Shown: one piece after another, positions 1 through 7,183 of the stretch
Numbering within the stretch: position 1 is the stretch's first letter
Layout: each line of letters starts with the position of its first letter
Assembly: GCA_021772535.1 (NCBI GenBank)
Contig: JAJFLV010000154.1
Span: forward strand, 1 to 37,382
Reading direction: 5' to 3'
DNA length: 37,382 nt
DNA from: Opitutales bacterium
Lineage (GTDB): Bacteria > Verrucomicrobiota > Verrucomicrobiia > Opitutales > UBA2987
Program-made: the position numbers and the translations under genes
Notes under the pieces: model-generated
Seen by the model: the letters and a program-made list of their open reading frames with translations, nothing else
The model's database searches: none
What the model was told of the DNA's origin: nothing

Positions 1-101
1 TCTTCAGAAGATGCAGTGGAGGATTGCTGGCTGAAAAGAATTCCGACCAGGAAACAGTTAACTGCCAATATGATGCTGAGTTTTTTAAGCGTGTATTTCA
101 T
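1..101 (-). CDS. Secreted protein of unknown function, N-terminal fragment (signal peptide)
   Basis: The gene runs off the left edge of the window, so only the first 33 codons are visible. Reading the minus strand from an ATG at 101-99 gives MKYTLKKLSIILAVNCF followed by LVGILFSQQSSTASSE. This is a classic signal-peptide layout: a lysine-rich n-region, a hydrophobic core of about 15 residues, then a small-residue, serine-rich stretch where signal peptidase could cut. There is no convincing lipobox, because the only Cys sits inside the hydrophobic core. No Shine-Dalgarno sequence is seen upstream. The mature protein lies outside the window, so its role is unknown. It is divergent from the GntR-type regulator gene, and the two share a 230-bp region with two inverted repeats. 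Confidence 0.6.
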   Translation of the reverse strand, partial: MKYTLKKLSIILAVNCFLVGILFSQQSSTASSE

Positions 102-331
102 GAGTTTATTCGTTTGGTTGTTAAAAAAATTTTAACTTAACTGGGGCAGGAGTTGAGCTACTTGATCTTATCCTGAATGGACAAGATAAGATATCTATTT
201 CCGTTGTAGGGGAGAAGTGAACCAAGGGGAAATCGAATTGCCAAAACGAAATATCTGGTTAAATTTCTTTACCATTCCAAAGATTTAGAATAACCTTGGA
301 GTGGAAGATCGCATTCTGCTTAATAGTTAAC
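102..331. promoter_or_regulatory. Divergent intergenic region with two inverted repeats
   Basis: This gap separates a minus-strand secreted-protein gene from a plus-strand regulator gene. It contains two perfect inverted repeats: GTTAAAA-AAA-TTTTAAC at 120-136, and ATCTTATC (165-172) matching GATAAGAT (185-192) across a 12-bp spacer. Regulators of the GntR/LacI type usually bind inverted repeats near their own genes, so either could be an operator. That is inference; the AT-rich repeat at 120-136 could also arise by chance. No clean sigma-70 promoter was recognised. Confidence 0.35.
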
Positions 332-1429
332 ATGCTGCAAATCCCCAAACGCATCTCTTTGATATCCGAAACGGCATCTATTTTGCGGGATGGGATCAAT
401 AAAGGATATTGGCAGGGAAACCTTCCGGGAGAGCGCATCCTTTGCGACCAGTTGCACATAAGCCGTCCCACCTTGCGGGCAGCCCTTTCTCTCTTGCAAA
501 AAGAAGGCATGATTCGGGTAACTCATGGAAAACGGCGTAAGGTTTTCCCTGCTGAAGACAGGCCGCGATCCGTCCAAAACAGGATGATTGGGTTAATCAT
601 TAACAAATCGATATCCCAAATCTCTCCTTTGACCTTCCAGATTTTAATGGAGGTGCGCCACCATCTTCATCTGGGGGGCTTCGAGACTGAAATTTTCATA
701 TCGCCAACCCAGGAATTTCGTCATCAAAGGTTGAAGTTGGAAAACTTCATAGAAAAACATTCAGTATCTTGCTGTATCCTCCTGCTCTCCTCCGAGGAAC
801 AGCAAAAATGGTTTTTCCAAAAAGGCATCCCGGCATTGGTCTTTGGTTCCTGCTACCCCTCTGTCAAATTACCCTCTTTGGACGTGGATAATTATGCAGT
901 CTGCCATCATGCGGCCGGTATTTTTCTTGGTCGTGGCCATCGACGGTTGGCTTTCATACGGTCCGATAACCGTATTGCCGGAGATCGCGCCAGCACCGAA
1001 GGCTTCATGGATGGTATCACCCAATCGCCTCATGCCGACGCCAATGGGATTGTCATCCGCCACAAGGACACCCGGCGGGACCTTATTCGCCGGTTGGACA
1101 AATTGCTCGATTCGGAGGATCAATGCCCGACGGGGATTCTTACCTCGAGGCCCCTGGAAACCCTCATGGTGGTTATGCATTTATTGAAAAGAGGCATAAC
1201 CATACCGGAGGATATTTCCTTGATTGCTCGCGACAGGGATTATTCCTTCAATTTTCTTGAACCGAAGATCGCCCACTACGCTTATCCCAGAGATTTGTTT
1301 TCCCGGCGTTTGACTAGGGTAATTCTTCAGCTACTCGATAACGTAACGGTTTATACCCGCAGAAACCTGATCCTTTCCGATTTTAAGGATGGAGAAAGCT
1401 TGCACACATTAGAGCCTGTGAAGGAATAA
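332..1429 (+). CDS. GntR-family transcriptional regulator with LacI-like sugar-binding domain
   Basis: This is a probable repressor or activator responding to a small ligand. The N-terminal 70 residues form a GntR winged helix-turn-helix; the stretch LPGERILCDQLHISRPTLR, followed by AALSLLQKEGMI, matches the family's recognition-helix region. From about residue 85 the protein reads as a type 1 periplasmic-binding fold as in LacI/GalR sensors (MIGLIINKS, LGRGHRRLAFI, ITIPEDISLIA). This GntR-plus-LacI arrangement is the one seen in AraR-type regulators. The ATG at 332 is preferred; an in-frame TTG at 296 would add 12 residues that do not resemble the family. Neither start has a good ribosome binding site. 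It stands first in a plus-strand run with PhyH and aldo/keto reductase genes and may control them or the divergent secreted-protein gene. The ligand is unknown. Confidence 0.85.
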   Translation: MLQIPKRISLISETASILRDGINKGYWQGNLPGERILCDQLHISRPTLRAALSLLQKEGMIRVTHGKRRKVFPAEDRPRSVQNRMIGLIINKSISQISPLTFQILMEVRHHLHLGGFETEIFISPTQEFRHQRLKLENFIEKHSVSCCILLLSSEEQQKWFFQKGIPALVFGSCYPSVKLPSLDVDNYAVCHHAAGIFLGRGHRRLAFIRSDNRIAGDRASTEGFMDGITQSPHADANGIVIRHKDTRRDLIRRLDKLLDSEDQCPTGILTSRPLETLMVVMHLLKRGITIPEDISLIARDRDYSFNFLEPKIAHYAYPRDLFSRRLTRVILQLLDNVTVYTRRNLILSDFKDGESLHTLEPVKE

Positions 1430-1599
1430 TATCGGTCTTCTGCAAGATAGTAACTGGTATGAATATCTGACCGGCGGGGAAGCTTGAGTTGGACCGGGAA
1501 ATCGTAGATTTCTTAAATAAGTCAATTACACGTCGGGCGGAAACAAATTTTTCGCTCAAACAACCCCAATTTCGACAGTTTAAACATTTTTAAAAAATA

Positions 1600-2424
1600 A
1601 TGGCAGTCATTGAAAATAATTCCAACGAGCTTTCAACCATGCTGGACGACCTTGATCGCGATGGATACTGCATCCTTCGCGAGGTCATTCCATCTGAAAA
1701 ATTTCCGCGTTTACGCGACTCGATTATGGCTTCCGTTTATGAGCACTCCTCCCACCCTCCGCCTTCGGGTTACGTGACCGGTTTTCTGCGGATCAACCAG
1801 GACATCGCCCCCTACCTGACCAATCCCCGTCTTATGGCGCTGGTTGACCACCTTTTCGGAGAGTTTCCAAATATCTCGATGTTAACCGGGACGATCAATG
1901 GGCGAGGCCTTCCTCGCGGGGAAGTCCATGCGGACTGGCCTTACAATCAAAACGGGCGCGCCCGCATTCGAGTGCCATTTCCTGATGTCATCATGAATCT
2001 GGTCACGATGTGGATGATAACCGATTATACGGTGGAAAACGGGGGAACTATTATCATTCCCGGCAGCCACAAGCGAAACTATGCCCCTGAACTCGGCACT
2101 GCCGTCGATCCTCTGGCCAAATACGAGGGAGAAGTCCAACTGGTTGGCAAAGCGGGCGATGTGGGCGTTTTCGATGCCCGCACCTGGCATGCCATCGCCC
2201 CAAACATCAGCGATCATGACCGATCCGGGGTAATCGTGCGCTACGCCCCTTGGTGGATAAACCTCAATCCCCTCAAACCAGGAACCCGGGAACGCCGGCA
2301 GATGGTTGAGAAAACCGGGGGCCGAGACTCCCAGGTCGCCCTTTTGCCCAAGTCCATCTACGAAAATTTGCCGGAGGATTTAAAGCCGTTGATTGACCAC
2401 TTGGTGCAGGAGGACGGAAGTTGA
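1600..2424 (+). CDS. Phytanoyl-CoA dioxygenase (PhyH) family protein
   Basis: This is a predicted Fe(II)/2-oxoglutarate-dependent oxygenase of the PhyH superfamily, 274 aa, a usual length for the family. The iron-binding facial triad is visible: His110 and Asp112 in GEVHADWPYN, and His197 in DARTWHAIAPN. Arg214 in VIVRYAPWW is a candidate for 2-oxoglutarate binding. NGGTIIIPGSHK (about residues 147-158) is the typical PhyH loop before the distal histidine. No signal peptide is present, so it should be cytoplasmic. The stop codon overlaps the start of the aldo/keto reductase gene, which suggests translational coupling. Bacterial members hydroxylate a wide range of small molecules and the substrate here cannot be assigned. 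A second PhyH gene lies at 6346-7149 but is clearly different in sequence. Confidence 0.88.
   Translation: MAVIENNSNELSTMLDDLDRDGYCILREVIPSEKFPRLRDSIMASVYEHSSHPPPSGYVTGFLRINQDIAPYLTNPRLMALVDHLFGEFPNISMLTGTINGRGLPRGEVHADWPYNQNGRARIRVPFPDVIMNLVTMWMITDYTVENGGTIIIPGSHKRNYAPELGTAVDPLAKYEGEVQLVGKAGDVGVFDARTWHAIAPNISDHDRSGVIVRYAPWWINLNPLKPGTRERRQMVEKTGGRDSQVALLPKSIYENLPEDLKPLIDHLVQEDGS
2408..2413 (+). promoter_or_regulatory. Strong Shine-Dalgarno AGGAGG before the aldo/keto reductase gene
   Basis: AGGAGG sits inside the 3' end of the PhyH gene, 7 nt before a TTG at 2421 and 10 nt before an ATG at 2424. It is one of few canonical ribosome binding sites in the window and supports translational coupling of the two genes. 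It does not settle which start codon is used. Confidence 0.6.
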
Positions 2425-3410
2425 TGGAAAACGGGATTGAGAACATCAAACTCAGCCGCCTTGGTTTGGGTGGAGCGCTCTTTGGGCGCGAAATTGACGA
2501 GGAAACCAGCAGAAAAACACTCGATTACGCTCTTGAACATGGCATCACCTTGATCGACACGGCAGAAGCTTACGGCGGGGGTAATGCCCGCTCCTACCGG
2601 CGGGAAGTATGCGGCGTCGATGATATCCGGGAGGTCTCCGGAGAAATGCACTCCTCGGAAAAAATCATCGGCCGCTGGCTGCGCGACCGGGACAACCGAA
2701 AGGAAGTCACCCTCTGCACGAAATTCAGCACAGGCGGACAGGCGGCCAACGTCCACCGGGCTGTCCGGGGGAGTTTGGAGCGCCTGCAAACCGATGTCAT
2801 CGATATATACATGATGCATTCACCGGATCCCAAGGTTCCATTGGAGGAGACCCTTGAGGCCCTTACTGAAGAAGTAAGAGCAGGACGCATTCGGGCAATC
2901 GGTTGCAGCAATTTTTCACACCTTCAATTGGCGGAGGCACTTGAACTCAGCCAAACCCGAGGTTACGCCCGGATGGAATTCACCCAGCCGCCCTTCAGCC
3001 TGGTGGGTTCCGGGGCTCGTCTGGACCTGCTGCCCCTTTGTCTGGAGGAAAAAGTGGCCACTATGGTCTACAGCCCGCTGGCAGCCGGTTTTCTGGCCGG
3101 AAAATATTCTCCCTCCCGAGACAGTATTCCCAAGGGTACTCGTTTCGATGTGGTTCCCGGGCATATCGATATTTATTTCAACGAACAAAATTTTCAAATA
3201 CTGGAATCGCTTCGCGCATTATCGGCCGAATCAGGACTGGGCATGGTCCACTTGGCAATGGCCTGGGTGATCGCCTATCCTGGTATCTCCTCAGTTCTCG
3301 TCGGGGCGCGAAAGTTATCACATATCGACAATGCCCTCGATTGCCTGCGAAACCCTCTTTCCAAAGAATTGCACCAACGTATGACAAGCTGGCTGGACCA
3401 AGCCGATTAA
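2424..3410 (+). CDS. Aldo/keto reductase family oxidoreductase
   Basis: This is a predicted NAD(P)H-dependent reductase or dehydrogenase of the aldo/keto reductase (TIM-barrel) superfamily, 328 aa. The catalytic tetrad is visible, numbered from the TTG alternative start: Asp46 and Tyr51 in LIDTAEAYGGG, Lys101 in CTKFS and His133 in MMHSPDP. IRAIGCSNFS is the family signature just after the middle of the barrel, and SSVLVGARKLSHIDNAL near the C terminus matches the cofactor-binding end. The ATG at 2424 overlaps the TGA of the upstream PhyH gene; a TTG at 2421 has slightly better spacing from the AGGAGG. An oxygenase followed by a reductase suggests the hydroxylated product is oxidised or reduced further, but the substrate is unknown. 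Confidence 0.9.
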   Translation: MENGIENIKLSRLGLGGALFGREIDEETSRKTLDYALEHGITLIDTAEAYGGGNARSYRREVCGVDDIREVSGEMHSSEKIIGRWLRDRDNRKEVTLCTKFSTGGQAANVHRAVRGSLERLQTDVIDIYMMHSPDPKVPLEETLEALTEEVRAGRIRAIGCSNFSHLQLAEALELSQTRGYARMEFTQPPFSLVGSGARLDLLPLCLEEKVATMVYSPLAAGFLAGKYSPSRDSIPKGTRFDVVPGHIDIYFNEQNFQILESLRALSAESGLGMVHLAMAWVIAYPGISSVLVGARKLSHIDNALDCLRNPLSKELHQRMTSWLDQAD

Positions 3411-3411
3411 T

Positions 3412-3444
3412 TCCCTTACAGCGCCAAAACGTTTGCTTAAGGGA
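3412..3444. other. Inverted repeat with nested AAACGTTT palindrome after the aldo/keto reductase
   Basis: TCCCTTA (3412-3418) is matched by TAAGGGA (3438-3444) immediately after the reductase stop codon, and the 19-nt loop contains the palindrome AAACGTTT (3427-3434). No T-run follows, so this is not a standard rho-independent terminator. CAAAACGTTTGC resembles the CG-centred operators bound by LacI/GalR-type proteins, but its position after a gene is against an operator role. The function is undecided. Confidence 0.3.
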
Positions 3445-3554
3445 TCGTACTGGTCTGAAAACCTGTCCGTTAATCCCGACTTTACCTCCCCATTGCTCCA
3501 AAGTGTAAAATTGGGCTGAACCGGACCGCTTTAAAACATGAAATTAATCCACTA

Positions 3555-3828
3555 GAACCTATCTCAAATTCGATGATGTTGATGCAGAGAGCAATTATGC
3601 GTTTTGAGCAAGGCGCGACGGGGCTTGCCGGGCTAGCAGCCCTGCTGCCCCGCCGGAACGCCGCAAAAACACATAACTGCCTCTGTCCAAAGGATTTGTG
3701 CGGCACGGCAGCACCTGCGGCGTTGGTTTGCGCCCGAGGGGCGTCCAGCCCATCTGGGCGCAAAGCCGCCTGGCATCTGCTACCGTGGCGCTACAAACAT
3801 CATTCATCTGCGATTTTGAGATAGGTTC
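3555..3828. mobile_element. MITE-like element with 18-bp terminal inverted repeats and TA flanks
   Basis: The left end GAACCTATCTCAAATTCG (3555-3572) and the reverse complement of the right end CGATTTTGAGATAGGTTC (3811-3828) match at 17 of 18 positions. Both ends are flanked by TA (3553-3554 and 3829-3830), as a TA target duplication would give; a CTAG/CTAA (YTAR) target is an alternative reading. The interior has no convincing gene but is rich in hairpins: GGGCT-AGC-AGCCC at 3630-3642 nested in GGGGC/GCCCC, and TTTGCGCCC (3727-3735) with GGGCGCAAA (3756-3764), extended by GCGGC/GCCGC. The size, structured interior and lack of a transposase fit a non-autonomous transposable element mobilised in trans. 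A second, solo copy of the right end lies at 31365-31384. Confidence 0.7.
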
Positions 3829-3844
3829 TAATCTTCTTCCTATT

Positions 3845-4651
3845 ATGATCTCCCAGGTAATGACAGAAATTTGCGATTTCAATCGATCTTACATCCGTTG
3901 GGGATTCGATACGTTGATCAAACCCCCTATAACGGTTTCTCATAAGCCCCCCCATACTTTTAACAAGGTGCGTGTGCCCGCCGAATGCATGGCTGTGGCG
4001 TGGGACAGAAAAACCGGCTGGACCGCTTCGTTTCTCCTCGGCGCAGCCTGCAAAACGGAGCGGGTTGGAGTCGAGCGGGACATCTGGACCGAACCCAATG
4101 CCGATTTCTTCCCCGTCGCTTCGCCGGAAAATACTCTGATCATCAAAAAATGGGACCGTTGCGACAAAGGCGTTATGCGCTACCCCGAAAACCTGGGAGT
4201 TCAACCAGAGCGCCAGTTCGAGAAAACCTCAGACGCCTATACCCATTATGCCCTGGAAATAATCAAGCGCCCGGGTGTTGTTGTTGATAATATTGAGGAA
4301 ATGATAAACATTTTGGAATCGGGCCAACTCATGGTATCAAGAACCTTGATAACCGCTGAACATTATGACCTTTTGCTGGAGTATCCCGTTAAAACTGTTA
4401 ATTGGAGTCCCCGGGAAAAATATTACCAGGTCGATACCGGGCCAGTTCTCCTCCCCGATTTGACCCTCCCGGCATCGGAAATCCACGAATCCTTTCAACT
4501 CGCCTATATAGCCCATACCGAAAAGGATTGGGCGGAATTCCTGGTGCGCGTCCCAACTCCTGTTTCTGAGGATATGCAGGTGCATCATTATTCAAAATCT
4601 GTCCGCATCGATTGCCAAAACAGCATGATCGCAGTGCAAGCTGCCTCCTGA
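3845..4651 (+). CDS. Conserved-looking protein of unknown function
   Basis: This 268-aa protein was not recognised. The open frame extends upstream into the MITE-like element, but the natural start is probably the ATG at 3845, or the ATG at 3860, just after the element. It has no signal peptide or membrane segment and is mixed alpha/beta in composition. It is rich in aromatic and charged residues (for example WDRKTGWTASFLLGAAC and VHHYSKSVRIDC). Base composition and codon use look like the neighbouring genes, and the reading frame is long and uninterrupted, so it is probably real. It is followed after 50 bp by a small membrane-protein gene and then a DapA-family gene on the same strand, so it may belong to that transcription unit. 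The element just upstream may have displaced its original promoter. Confidence 0.6.
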   Translation: MISQVMTEICDFNRSYIRWGFDTLIKPPITVSHKPPHTFNKVRVPAECMAVAWDRKTGWTASFLLGAACKTERVGVERDIWTEPNADFFPVASPENTLIIKKWDRCDKGVMRYPENLGVQPERQFEKTSDAYTHYALEIIKRPGVVVDNIEEMINILESGQLMVSRTLITAEHYDLLLEYPVKTVNWSPREKYYQVDTGPVLLPDLTLPASEIHESFQLAYIAHTEKDWAEFLVRVPTPVSEDMQVHHYSKSVRIDCQNSMIAVQAAS

Positions 4652-4701
4652 ACCGGAAATCCCGGAATCCTGACTTTAATTTACTTGGACATAGGGAAAA
4701 T

Positions 4702-4944
4702 ATGACGCTTTCCGATTGGATAGGTTCTCTGGGAGTGGCATTACTGCTGCTGGCGTTTGGAATGAACTTGTTCGGATGGTTGTCACGCGCATCGCGTGGT
4801 TACCAGGGTCTCAATGTGCTGGGGGCAAGCCTGGCCTGCTACGCCTCCTGGAGAATCGACTTCATGCCCTTCGTTGTTCTCGAGGGGACCTGGGCAGTGG
4901 TTGCGCTGGCGGCGTTGTTGCGTCCCCGTCAATCGATTGCCTAG
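4702..4944 (+). CDS. Small membrane protein, CBU_0592-like
   Basis: This is an 80-aa integral membrane protein with three hydrophobic segments, at about residues 7-26, 35-50 and 57-72. The pattern GVALLLLAFGMNLFGWL ... GLNVLGASLACYASW ... FVVLEGTWAVVALAAL resembles the small CBU_0592-type domain found alone or fused to other proteins. The function of that family is not known. The ATG at 4702, preceded by AGGG, gives the typical family start; a longer in-frame reading from 4612 overlaps the upstream gene and is unlikely. It ends 21 bp before the DapA-family gene and is probably co-transcribed with it. Confidence 0.7.
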   Translation: MTLSDWIGSLGVALLLLAFGMNLFGWLSRASRGYQGLNVLGASLACYASWRIDFMPFVVLEGTWAVVALAALLRPRQSIA

Positions 4945-4965
4945 ACTTCGCTCAATACCCTTGCT

Positions 4966-5910
4966 ATGACACACGCGCAATTGAGAAAGCTGATCGTCGG
5001 CCCCATCGCCACGGTTCCGACGGCTTTCAACAACAATTTCGATATCGACCATGGCCATATGGCAGCCGCCACGGAACGGTGGATCGAAGGGGGCCTGACC
5101 AACGGCCGATCAACGCTTAAGGTAGCAGCCTCGATTGGCGAAGGACAACTTTTGCGGGAAGAGGAATGGCCCCATCTGCTGCAAACGGTAGTCGAAGCTG
5201 CCAAGGGCCGCGTGCCGGTTCTGGGAGCGATCCATCACAAAGACACGCTCCGCACCATCGAGGATGCCAAACGAGCTGTCGATGTTGGCGTGCCCGCTTT
5301 GCAAATCTCGCCGCCTATCTTCAATCTGCCAAGCCAGGATGACATGCTGCGTTTCTACGGCGCCGTTTCAGAGGCGGTCGGGATCGGCATCATAATTTAT
5401 GCCACACCTTGGCTCAATCACGGTGCAATCCTCCCTCAAACACTCGCCAGGATGGTCGATTTCGAGCATGTCGTTGCCATCAAATGGTCTGCCCCTCAAG
5501 AGGCCGACTATACCGATGTATTTCAATTGGCCGAACGGTTCAACATCCTTGACAACAACAACGACCCGGTTGGTTGTCACAAACTGGGCGGACATGGTTT
5601 TCTCATCGACGGAGTGGAGGCTTGTCCGCCATTCTATCTGAACCTTTGGGATCTGATCTTGCAGGGCCAGTATGAAAAAGCCCAAGCCAAGTGGGATGCC
5701 TTCGTCAAACCGTTCGGTCAGTTCTTCGGCAAGATAATGAGCAAATCGGGCAGCGACTCAAAAGTGGCCAAGGGGATGTCGAAAATAATGGGCCTGGACC
5801 TGGGTCCGCCCCGTCCGCCTTCGGTCCCCATGGATGAGCAGGAACTCGCTGAGTTGAGTTCCTTCCTGATCGAACAGGGTTGGCCGGTGCCGGATCACCC
5901 GGCCAAATAA
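4966..5910 (+). CDS. DapA-family (dihydrodipicolinate synthase-like) lyase/aldolase
   Basis: This is a predicted class I aldolase or lyase of the DHDPS/N-acetylneuraminate lyase superfamily, 314 aa, forming a Schiff base with a 2-oxo acid. The catalytic lysine is Lys173 in AIKWSA and the catalytic tyrosine is Tyr145 in IIYATPW. The family's substrate-carboxylate motif GTTGE is altered to ASIGE (residues 55-59), so a substrate other than that of true DapA is likely. The C-terminal part (KSGSDSKVAKGMSKIMGLDLG) is the helical tail usual in the family. Catabolic members cleave or dehydrate sugar acids, hydroxyproline derivatives or sialic acids. It is followed after 23 bp by an ACT-domain gene and then by PhyH, so the three probably form one unit. 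Confidence 0.87.
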   Translation: MTHAQLRKLIVGPIATVPTAFNNNFDIDHGHMAAATERWIEGGLTNGRSTLKVAASIGEGQLLREEEWPHLLQTVVEAAKGRVPVLGAIHHKDTLRTIEDAKRAVDVGVPALQISPPIFNLPSQDDMLRFYGAVSEAVGIGIIIYATPWLNHGAILPQTLARMVDFEHVVAIKWSAPQEADYTDVFQLAERFNILDNNNDPVGCHKLGGHGFLIDGVEACPPFYLNLWDLILQGQYEKAQAKWDAFVKPFGQFFGKIMSKSGSDSKVAKGMSKIMGLDLGPPRPPSVPMDEQELAELSSFLIEQGWPVPDHPAK

Positions 5911-5933
5911 GTTCCTATAAAGCGATTGATTTG

Positions 5934-6344
5934 ATGTCGGAAAAATCCAGTTTGAACGAAGTTATCCGCACGAGCGAAGCGATTGTTCGCAGGGGCCGTT
6001 ATGCCTACCTCAAGGCACACGCTCAAACAGATTTGACCAACCATTTTCTCATCTCCCACGACCAGGATGAAATAACCATCGTCACGGAAGAGGCAAATGT
6101 CGCGGGAACTTCGTTTGATGAGGACGTCAAGTGGTTTAAACTTATTGAAATCAAGGTTTCGTTGCCTTTCCTGGCAACAGGGTTCATTGCCAGTATTACA
6201 AAGGCAATTGCGGATTGCGACCTGAATGTGCTCGTGGTCTCAACCTTCTCAAAGGACTATTTTTTGGTCCGGGAGGATTCGATTGATACGGCGGTATCAG
6301 CTTTGCGGGATCTCGGATTTCCAATAACTTTGGAGGAAATGTAA
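5934..6344 (+). CDS. ACT-domain protein
   Basis: This small 136-aa protein has a C-terminal ACT-type ligand-binding domain. LPFLATGFIASITKAIADC, followed by DLNVLVVSTFSKDYFLVRED and ending near ALRDLGF, matches the stand-alone ACT proteins of the ACT_3/COG3602-like type. ACT domains usually bind amino acids or related ligands and regulate enzymes, so this may sense a substrate or product of the neighbouring DapA-like enzyme; that is inference. The ATG at 5934 is chosen because the longer reading from 5880 would overlap the end of the upstream gene. One base separates its stop from the following PhyH start, which implies coupled translation. Confidence 0.75.
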   Translation: MSEKSSLNEVIRTSEAIVRRGRYAYLKAHAQTDLTNHFLISHDQDEITIVTEEANVAGTSFDEDVKWFKLIEIKVSLPFLATGFIASITKAIADCDLNVLVVSTFSKDYFLVREDSIDTAVSALRDLGFPITLEEM

Positions 6345-6345
6345 T

Positions 6346-7149
6346 ATGGAATTAGGGGCACGAGATCGAAAACAATTCGAAGAGGATGGTTATCTGGTTG
6401 TTCGGAATCTGATAACGGGAAACGATTTAGTCGAACTGGACAGGATGATTGATCGCCTGCTAGACGGTGAGTTAAATCCTGAGACTGATTACCAAGGCTG
6501 GATGCCGGAACACTTTTATACTTTTTGGGAACCGGAAATGAAAGATCGCACGGATAAACCGCGTCGCGAACGTGTGCGCCTGATGTCGAATATGTTCCAT
6601 CACCACCGGTATTTCAGGGCAATCGGCAGCCATCATTCGATTTACGAAGTGATTTCGTTTCTATTCCAATCCGGGGTGCAGATGTTCAGCGATACCGTGT
6701 TTATGAAACCGGCTCATCACGGAATCGAAGCCGCAATGCATCAGGATACCTCCTTTTGGCCCAAGCTGGAACCAAACGCCATGAACTTCTGGCTCGCCAT
6801 CGATCCGGCGACCGTCGAAAACGGCTGCCTGCACCTCATTCCGGGCTCGCACACGGTTGACCTTCCCCATCACAATCATCCCATCCAGGGTAATCTTCTT
6901 TACGAAAATGAGGTGGAAATCGAAAAACTCATCCCCATCGAGATGGATTCCGGAGATGGCATCTTTTTTAATAGCGGATTGGTGCATAAAAGCTTTCCCA
7001 ATCGAAGTGACCACAGCCGCCGCGCCTATGCAGCGGTCTATGGAGCGGAAAACCTCAGACACCTCGAACCATGGAAACTGTCGACCCTCGCCGGGGATGT
7101 CCCCGACTATAGTTTTGAACTGATCGAACCGCCCATAGGCGCAGGCTAG
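6346..7149 (+). CDS. Phytanoyl-CoA dioxygenase (PhyH) family protein, second copy
   Basis: This is a predicted Fe(II)/2-oxoglutarate oxygenase of 267 aa. The iron ligands are His132 and Asp134 in MHQDTSFWP and His214 in GLVHKSFPN; Arg225 or Arg226 in SDHSRRAYA is positioned for 2-oxoglutarate. The N-terminal FEEDGYLVVRNLI and central ENGCLHLIPGSH motifs are standard for PhyH. It is cytoplasmic, with no signal peptide. It differs enough from the PhyH at 1600-2424 to be a different subfamily rather than a recent duplicate. It is the last gene of the unit containing DapA-like and ACT genes, and it converges on a FAD oxidoreductase gene 34 bp further on. Confidence 0.9.
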   Translation: MELGARDRKQFEEDGYLVVRNLITGNDLVELDRMIDRLLDGELNPETDYQGWMPEHFYTFWEPEMKDRTDKPRRERVRLMSNMFHHHRYFRAIGSHHSIYEVISFLFQSGVQMFSDTVFMKPAHHGIEAAMHQDTSFWPKLEPNAMNFWLAIDPATVENGCLHLIPGSHTVDLPHHNHPIQGNLLYENEVEIEKLIPIEMDSGDGIFFNSGLVHKSFPNRSDHSRRAYAAVYGAENLRHLEPWKLSTLAGDVPDYSFELIEPPIGAG

Positions 7150-7155
7150 AACAAG

Positions 7156-7177
7156 ACCTCAATAAAAGTGGGGTTTT
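7156..7177. terminator. Weak candidate terminator between convergent genes
   Basis: ACCTCA (7156-7161) can pair with TGGGGT (7169-7174, one G-U pair), and TTTT ends the stem on the plus strand. It lies in the 34-bp gap between two convergent genes, where a terminator is expected. The stem is short, so this is only a suggestion. Confidence 0.3.
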
Positions 7178-7183
7178 GCCCTC

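Noticed and set aside
869-1180. Long open readings antisense to the regulator and to most other genes
   Set aside because: They overlap well-supported genes, show no recognisable motif and are expected by chance in moderately GC-rich coding DNA.
3698-3844. An N-terminal extension of the unknown protein starting inside the MITE-like element
   Set aside because: The extra 49 residues come from hairpin-rich mobile DNA and the natural ATG is at 3845.
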